DNA from: an uncultured Eubacteriales bacterium
Lineage (GTDB): Bacteria > Bacillota > Clostridia > Oscillospirales > Oscillospiraceae
NCBI GenBank assembly: GCA_958402445.1
Contig: CATXTO010000032.1
Span: 1 to 20,289, forward strand
Reading direction: 5' to 3'
DNA length: 20,289 bases
Under the pieces are notes generated by a model. It saw only the letters and a program-made list of their open reading frames with translations, did not search any database and was not told where the DNA came from. Each line of letters begins with the position of its first letter. Within the stretch, counting starts at the first letter, position 1. Shown here one piece after another: positions 15,215 through 20,289 of the stretch. The translations under genes and the position numbers were made by a program.

Positions 15215-15230
15215 TTGTTTTATAAAACAA
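15215..15230. promoter_or_regulatory. Perfect 16-bp palindrome, possible operator
   Basis: TTGTTTTATAAAACAA is an exact 16-bp inverted repeat in an AT-rich stretch (15093-15329) unlike the GC-rich surroundings. It lies 20 bases upstream of a small open frame at 15250. It may be a binding site for a dimeric regulator; no protein can be named. Confidence 0.35.
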
Positions 15231-15249
15231 GGGAAGTGAGTCATACCAA

Positions 15250-15372
15250 ATGCCGAGAAAATCTCAAAAAATTGATCGTGGCAGGGGATTTGGCCAAGGG
15301 AATGCAGGGTCACCCAGCGCATCCAAAACTGTAGGGGCGAGCTGTGGCCGCCCGCACGGGACTGCATTCTAA
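15250..15372 (+). pseudogene. Possible 5' gene remnant running into a palindromic repeat
   Basis: A 40-codon frame begins MPRKSQKIDRGRGFGQGNA and from about residue 28 translates the repeat arm (VGASCGRP), after which it stops. The first 26 residues are basic and Gly-rich and look like the start of a longer protein. The Gly-rich run faintly recalls TnsA-like endonuclease N-termini, but that is weak. The ribosome-binding site is poor (GGGAAGTGAG). It may be a gene cut off by repeat insertion, or chance. Confidence 0.25.
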
Positions 15373-15627
15373 AATGGAACCGAAAAATACCAGGATGTAG
15401 AGAACGACCTGCGGTCGTTCTGCGGACGTGCGGAGCACGCCCCTACATCGTCGAGGCAAAGTCCGCTCACGCTCCGTTGGCCTGCCCGGCCACCATCCGA
15501 ACCGCTCCCTTGCCTCTCCGCTCCCCACAAAGGTTCCCCTTTGCGGGGCCTCTACAGGGTGCGTTGTGATTCGGGAATGTAGGGGCGAGCTGCGGTGGCC
15601 CGCGGGCGTGCAAAGCACGCCCCTACA
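15330..15627. repeat. Long-form structured intergenic repeat (copy D/E)
   Basis: The element starts TGTAGGGGCGAGC and ends GCACGCCCCTACA. In order it has a decayed head arm, the hairpin GAACGACC-TGC-GGTCGTTC, the hairpin CGTGC-GGA-GCACG closing with CCCCTACA at 15447, and a 76-base core (15450-15525). The core is framed by GAGGCAA and TTGCCTC and holds the hairpin TGGCC-TGCCC-GGCCA. A hairpin at 15523-15548 follows, and the end is a short unit (15578-15627) with arm GGGCGTGC-AAA-GCACGCCC. The same order of parts occurs at 10786-11106. It fills the middle of the 881-base gap between nrdD and spoIIID. Confidence 0.75.
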
Positions 15628-15664
15628 GCCAGATTTTGGGAGATTTACAACAAAGGGCGTTTCG

Positions 15665-15697
15665 GCAGGGCCAGGGTTGCCTGCACCCTGGCCCTGC
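15665..15697. other. Strong hairpin upstream of spoIIID
   Basis: GCAGGGCCAGGGT (15665-15677) pairs perfectly over 13 bp with 15685-15697 around a 7-nt loop. A TTTTT run begins 11 bases further on, too distant for a classic terminator. It could still insulate spoIIID from upstream transcription. Confidence 0.45.
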
Positions 15698-15749
15698 ATG
15701 AGACCGTTTTTCCCTATCATAAAGCAGAGACCTTCCGCATACCATGGGA

Positions 15750-15793
15750 TTGTCCCGGGGCAGACTCGGCGCCCGCCAAATTTCCCGGGACAA
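15750..15793. other. Inverted repeat just upstream of the spoIIID promoter
   Basis: TTGTCCCGGG (15750-15759) and CCCGGGACAA (15784-15793) form a perfect 10-bp inverted repeat with a 24-nt interval, ending seven bases before the probable -35. It may be an operator or a transcript-end stem; there is no T-run. Confidence 0.35.
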
Positions 15794-15799
15794 AAGCCC

Positions 15800-15829
15800 G
15801 GCATACTGCCCCTGCTGTGCGCATATGTT
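15800..15829 (+). promoter_or_regulatory. Sigma-E-like promoter of spoIIID
   Basis: GGCATACT (15800-15807) matches seven of eight positions of the sporulation sigma-E -35. After 14 bp, CATATGTT (15822-15829) matches six of eight positions of the -10. spoIIID belongs to the mother-cell sigma-E regulon in Bacillus and Clostridia. Transcription would begin about 26 bases before the ATG. Confidence 0.6.
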
Positions 15830-15861
15830 GTTTTGGCACGACACAGCAGGGAGGTACGCTT

Positions 15862-16110
15862 ATGACAGATCACATCGAGGAGAGAGCCTGCGAACTGGCT
15901 GTGTACATGATCGAAAACCGGGCCACTGTCCGGGCCGCCGCGCAGAAATTCGGGATTTCCAAGTCCACGGTCCACAAGGACCTGTCCCAACGGCTGCCCC
16001 AGTACAACAAGGGACTGTACGAACAGGTAAAGGCCATCCTGGAGACCAACAAAGCCCAGCGCCACATCCGGGGCGGGATGGCCACCCGCAAAAAATACAA
16101 AGGGGAATGA
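15862..16110 (+). CDS. spoIIID: Stage III sporulation transcriptional regulator SpoIIID
   Basis: SpoIIID is a small mother-cell DNA-binding protein that activates or represses many sigma-E and sigma-K genes during engulfment. The 82 residues cover the whole family: a helix-turn-helix at about 22-42 (TVRAAAQKFGISKSTVHKDL), then LSQRLPQYNK, and a basic C-terminus containing RHIRGGMATRKKYKGE (67-82), which matches the DNA-contacting tail of the Bacillus protein as I recall it. AGGGAGG stands seven bases before the ATG. The frame is open to 15595, but that extension is repeat and promoter. It is monocistronic here and not beside mreB/mbl, the frequent neighbour. It is the strongest evidence that this is an endospore former. 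Confidence 0.96.
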   Translation: MTDHIEERACELAVYMIENRATVRAAAQKFGISKSTVHKDLSQRLPQYNKGLYEQVKAILETNKAQRHIRGGMATRKKYKGE

Positions 16111-16114
16111 AATG

Positions 16115-16132
16115 GGCCCGGCGCGCCGGGCC
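16115..16132. other. Perfect GC palindrome after the spoIIID stop
   Basis: GGCCCGGCGCGCCGGGCC is an exact 18-bp palindrome starting five bases after the spoIIID stop codon. It can form a very stable small hairpin that could end or protect the spoIIID transcript, although no T-run follows. Confidence 0.5.
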
Positions 16133-16202
16133 GGGGGATGAAGCGGGGCCGTTGGGCCGTCGTGAAAGCCCCTAGCCCTTGGCGCCGCGCTCCAAACCGC
16201 GT

Positions 16203-16252
16203 ACAGGCCGGGAGTCGCTCCGTCCGTGAGACGGAGACGGCTCCCGGCCTGT
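16203..16252. other. Two-tier stem-loop in the spoIIID-serC gap
   Basis: An outer 12-bp perfect stem (ACAGGCCGGGAG with CTCCCGGCCTGT) encloses an inner 7-bp perfect stem (CTCCGTC with GACGGAG, loop CGTGA) across short internal bulges. It lies about 100 bases upstream of the serC promoter, so it is not in the serC leader. It may be a transcript-end structure or part of a small RNA. The rest of the 379-base gap holds the serC promoter and leader and no gene. Confidence 0.5.
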
Positions 16253-16350
16253 GCTCTGGCAGAATCCACAGGCAAATACGCTTGTTTTTGTGCAGAATAC
16301 CAGGAAGAAGAAAATTTTTGTCCCTGAGAAAAAGAATCTGAAAATTATGG

Positions 16351-16379
16351 TTGATTCTTCCCGCAAAGTGGATTATACT
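16351..16379 (+). promoter_or_regulatory. Sigma-A promoter of serC-serA
   Basis: TTGATT (16351-16356), a 17-bp spacer and TATACT (16374-16379) form a good sigma-A promoter. It leaves a leader of about 104 nt with a GGGC/GCCC hairpin around 16389-16406 and an AAGCCC/GGGCTT hairpin (16435-16455). I find no T-box sequence or riboswitch I recognise. Confidence 0.65.
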
Positions 16380-16489
16380 CCCAATAGAGGGCAAAACATG
16401 TTCGCCCGTCAAGGACATTTCAAGAGGAAAGCAAAAGCCCCGCGTGACCGGGCTTCACAACGATCCAACTTAAACAGGAGGTTTCAGCT

Positions 16490-17575
16490 ATGTACGATCG
16501 CATCTACAATTTTTCCGCCGGACCCGCCACCATGCCGGAGGAGGTGCTGGAGGAGATCCGGGATGAGATGATGAATTACCATGGCTCCGGCATGTGCGTT
16601 ATGGAGATGTCCCACCGCTCCAAGGTCTTCCAGACCATCGTGGACGAGGCCGAGCGGGACCTGCGGGACCTGATGGGCATTCCCGACAACTATAAGGTGC
16701 TCTTCATCCAGGGCGGCGCCACCCTGCAATTTTCCATGGTTCCCATGAACCTTATGAAAAACGGCGTGGCCTGCTACGTGGAGACCGGGGCTTGGTCCAA
16801 AAAGGCCATTGCCGAGGCAAAGAAATTTGGAAGCATTCATGTGGTGGCCTCCTCCAAGGACCGCAATTTTACTTACATCCCCGACTGCTCCGACCTGGAG
16901 ATCCCGGCGGATACGGACTACGTTTACATCTGCGAAAACGAGACCATTCACGGTCTGACCTATCAGGCCCTGCCCAACACCAAGGGCCATGTGCTGGTGT
17001 CCGACCAATCCTCCATGTTCCTGTCCCAGCCCTGCAACGTCTCGGACTACGGCCTGATTTATGCCGGCGTCCAAAAGAACGTGGGCCCCGCCGGCATGGT
17101 GATCGCCATCATCCGGGAGGACCTGATCCGGGAGGATCTGGACCCCAAGACCCCCGTGTACCTGCGCTACGATACCCACGCGAGCGCAGGGTCCATGTAC
17201 AACACCCCCAACTGCTGGGCCATTTATGTCTGCGGCAAGGTGTTCCAATATCTGAAAAAAATCGGCGGGCTGGAGACCATGCATCAGCGGAATTTGGACA
17301 AGGCCGCTATTCTTTACGATTTCCTGGACAGCTCCAAGCTGTTCCGCGGCACGGTGGAAAGGCCCTATCGCAGCCTGATGAACGTGCCGTTCGTCACGGA
17401 TTCCAAGGACCTGGACGCAGAGGTGGTGGCTTACACCAAGGCCGCCGGCTTCGAGAACCTGAAGGGGCACAAGTCCGTGGGCGGCCTGCGGGCTTCCATT
17501 TACAACGCCATGCCCAAAGAGGGCGTCGCGGCGCTGGTGGAATGCCTGAAGCAGTTTGAGGCGCAGCGAAAGTAA
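16490..17575 (+). CDS. serC: Phosphoserine aminotransferase
   Basis: SerC is a PLP enzyme that transfers the amino group of glutamate to 3-phosphohydroxypyruvate, giving O-phosphoserine and 2-oxoglutarate, the second step of serine synthesis. The 361-residue length is typical. It starts MYDRIYNFSAGPATMPEEVL, has FIQGGATLQF (72-81), DQSSMF (172-177), and AGVQKNVGPAG (192-202) with the PLP lysine at 196, then THASAGSMYNTPNCWAIY. AGGAGG stands eight bases before the ATG. serA follows 56 bases downstream on the same strand, so the two pathway steps are probably one operon. serB is not in the window. Confidence 0.97.
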   Translation: MYDRIYNFSAGPATMPEEVLEEIRDEMMNYHGSGMCVMEMSHRSKVFQTIVDEAERDLRDLMGIPDNYKVLFIQGGATLQFSMVPMNLMKNGVACYVETGAWSKKAIAEAKKFGSIHVVASSKDRNFTYIPDCSDLEIPADTDYVYICENETIHGLTYQALPNTKGHVLVSDQSSMFLSQPCNVSDYGLIYAGVQKNVGPAGMVIAIIREDLIREDLDPKTPVYLRYDTHASAGSMYNTPNCWAIYVCGKVFQYLKKIGGLETMHQRNLDKAAILYDFLDSSKLFRGTVERPYRSLMNVPFVTDSKDLDAEVVAYTKAAGFENLKGHKSVGGLRASIYNAMPKEGVAALVECLKQFEAQRK

Positions 17576-17631
17576 GACGTTTTCCCGGCCAACGGCCGGA
17601 CCAATACACACATTGAGGAAGGGAAAGTGCT

Positions 17632-18549
17632 ATGAAAATTCTGGTCACTGATGGGATGGACCGGACCGCTCTGGAGACCCTGCGGCGGCAAGGTCACGAG
17701 GTCACAGAGGAATCCTATCCCCCCGAAACCCTGGGGCAGGCGCTGCGGGAATTTGACGCCGTAGTGGTCCGCTCCGCCACCAAGATCCGCGCCAGCCAAA
17801 TTGAGGCGGCAAAGGGTTCCCGCCTGAAGCTCATCATCCGCGGCGGCGTGGGCGTGGATAACATCGACGTGGCCTGCGCGGAAGCGGCGGGCATCACCGT
17901 GCGCAATACCCCCAAGGCGTCCTCCGCCTCCGTGGCGGAGCTGGCAATCGCCCACATGCTCTCCTGCTCCCGGTTTATCTCCATCGCCGGTCATACCATG
18001 CGGGAGGGCAAATGGGAGAAGAAGGCCTACGGCAAGGGTATGGAGCTGGGAGGCAAGACCCTGGGCATCATCGGCTTCGGCCGCATCGGTCAGTGCCTGG
18101 GCCGGATGGCAAAGGCCCTGGGCATGACGGTCCTGGCCTCCGATATCTATCACATCCCCGGTATTGAGCAGGAGTTGGGCATGCGGTATGTGGAGCTGGA
18201 GGAGCTGCTGGCCCAATCCGACTTCATCTCCCTGCACACCCCCGCCATCGATGGAAAACCTCTGATCAACGCCGAAAACATCGCAAAGATGAAAGACGGC
18301 GTGGTCATCGTCAACACCTCCCGGGGCAACAACGTAGATGAGGACGCTCTGCTGGAGGCTCTGAACTCCGGCAAGGTCCGGGGCGCCGGCCTGGACGTGT
18401 ATGCCCACGAGCCTCCCCAGAACGAGGCCCTGTACGCCCATCCAAACGTCTCCTGCACGCCCCACATCGGCGCCGCCACCCAGGAGGCGCAGCAGCGCAT
18501 CGGCGCGGAGATCGTCTCCATCATCGAATCCTTTGGTCAGAATGCCTAA
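17632..18549 (+). CDS. serA: D-3-phosphoglycerate dehydrogenase, short form
   Basis: SerA oxidises 3-phosphoglycerate to 3-phosphohydroxypyruvate with NAD+, the first step of serine synthesis. The 305 residues cover only the substrate and nucleotide domains of the D-2-hydroxyacid dehydrogenase fold. GIIGFGRIGQ (145-154) binds NAD, and Asp171 after the second strand favours NAD over NADP. Arg231, Glu260 and His278 form the catalytic triad. RGGVGVDNID (70-79) is also typical. There is no C-terminal ACT or intervening domain, so classical serine feedback through ACT is absent. AAGGGAAAG is the likely ribosome-binding site. Another 2-hydroxyacid dehydrogenase is possible from sequence alone, but the link to serC makes SerA by far the best call. 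Confidence 0.93.
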   Translation: MKILVTDGMDRTALETLRRQGHEVTEESYPPETLGQALREFDAVVVRSATKIRASQIEAAKGSRLKLIIRGGVGVDNIDVACAEAAGITVRNTPKASSASVAELAIAHMLSCSRFISIAGHTMREGKWEKKAYGKGMELGGKTLGIIGFGRIGQCLGRMAKALGMTVLASDIYHIPGIEQELGMRYVELEELLAQSDFISLHTPAIDGKPLINAENIAKMKDGVVIVNTSRGNNVDEDALLEALNSGKVRGAGLDVYAHEPPQNEALYAHPNVSCTPHIGAATQEAQQRIGAEIVSIIESFGQNA

Positions 18550-18665
18550 AAAGTATTTTGCAAGTTTGGCAACATTTTTTCCGGGATCTGTGATAGGATA
18601 GAGAGGATGATTCCCAGCATCTTGCAAGAGTTCCTTCATTATGAACAGAAAAGGAGACACATCAT

Positions 18666-20015
<1,350 letters not shown>

Positions 20016-20048
20016 TCGCACGGCGATAAAACAATGAAACATAGGTTA

Positions 20049-20084
20049 TGCGGGGGAACGGCGTGCCGTTCCCCCGCAGTTTTT
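20049..20084 (+). terminator. Rho-independent terminator of gdhA
   Basis: A 14-bp perfect stem (TGCGGGGGAACGGC pairing with GCCGTTCCCCCGCA) with a 2-nt GT turn is followed by GTTTTT. It lies 33 bases after the gdhA stop. Confidence 0.95.
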
Positions 20085-20119
20085 GGCTTTCGTTATGTCA
20101 GCCGCCAGGAGCGCCATTC

Positions 20120-20198
20120 TGTAGGGGCGACCTGTGGTCGCCCGCCGGGGAAGTGTCCCAGTTGGCGGGGTTGGCGGGCGAGCGCAGCTCGCCCCTAC
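20120..20198. repeat. Short-form palindromic repeat (copy F)
   Basis: The 79-bp unit begins TGTAGGGGCGACC and ends GCTCGCCCCTAC. Its left arm is GGGCGACC-TGT-GGTCGCCC and its right arm GGGCGAGC-GCA-GCTCGCCC. It lies immediately beyond the gdhA terminator. Confidence 0.85.
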
Positions 20199-20207
20199 GG
20201 GAGGAAG

Positions 20208-20289
20208 ATCGACGGTGCGATGTAGGGGCGGCCTGTGGTCGCCCGCCTGGGAAATCCAACGATTCGGGGGCGTAGAAACGACCTGTGGC
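20208..20289. repeat. Repeat copy G, cut off by the window end
   Basis: From TGTAGGGGCGGCC at 20221 the sequence aligns with the start of the long form at 10786-10867, including CCTGGGAAATCC, CGATTC and GGGGCGTAG. It stops inside the second hairpin (AACGACCTGTGG). It is probably the head of another long-form copy continuing past the window. Its flank GTGCGATGTAGGGGCG (20215-20230) is identical to bases 1-16. Confidence 0.75.

Noticed and set aside
15330..15627. CRISPR array
   Set aside because: The repeats are few, of unequal spacing, palindromic at both ends and dispersed across the window; no cas genes are present.
16380..16489. T-box or c-di-GMP riboswitch in the serC leader
   Set aside because: GGGCAAAACATG briefly resembles a riboswitch motif, but the T-box sequence, the GACGCAAAGC motif and an antiterminator/terminator pair are all absent.
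18550..18665. Terminator and new promoter between serA and gdhA
   Set aside because: TTGC/GCAA before a T-run gives only a 4-bp stem, and TTGGCA has no -10 at acceptable spacing, so neither can be supported.

Overview
The window reads as chromosome from a GC-rich, anaerobic, spore-forming Firmicute, most likely a gut Oscillospiraceae relative (Flavonifractor/Lawsonibacter type). This rests on a SpoIIID sporulation regulator, an oxygen-sensitive class III ribonucleotide reductase, a biotin-dependent Na+-pumping decarboxylase, and a glutamate dehydrogenase resembling the Clostridium symbiosum enzyme. The placement is from memory of the families, not a search. There is no prophage, rRNA, tRNA or CRISPR array that I can see.

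Layout. 164-5328 (minus strand): pckA, then a compact four-gene Na+-pump operon (oadA, a gamma-like membrane subunit, a separate biotin carrier, oadB) closed by a terminator at 164-195. 5329-5699 holds two divergent sigma-A-type promoters. 5700-7573 (plus): a DUF3810 membrane metallopeptidase-like protein and rsmG. 7554-7765: a duplication of the rsmG tail around a small MITE-like insert. 7808-10759 (plus): glycerate kinase and a two-gene ABC exporter. 11209-14980 (minus): a Gfo/Idh/MocA oxidoreductase and nrdD, each with its own promoter; nrdD carries tandem NrdR boxes. 15862-16110 (plus): spoIIID with a sigma-E-like promoter. 16490-20015 (plus): serC, serA and gdhA, ending in a strong terminator at 20049-20084.

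How the genes fit together. PEP carboxykinase makes or consumes oxaloacetate, and the pump decarboxylates oxaloacetate to pyruvate while exporting Na+. Together they could do the job of pyruvate kinase and also store energy as a sodium gradient. SerA and SerC run serine synthesis from 3-phosphoglycerate with glutamate as amino donor, and GdhA interconverts glutamate and 2-oxoglutarate next door. Glycerate kinase also feeds phosphoglycerate.

The most unusual content is intergenic. A palindromic repeat family bounded by TGTAGGGGCG and CGCCCCTACA lies in five gaps (8-88, 10786-11106, 12685-12766, 15330-15627, 20120-20289). It has a short form of about 80 bp and a long form of about 300 bp. Between copies the stem sequences change while base pairing is kept, which suggests selection on structure. 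I do not recognise it as a named family.
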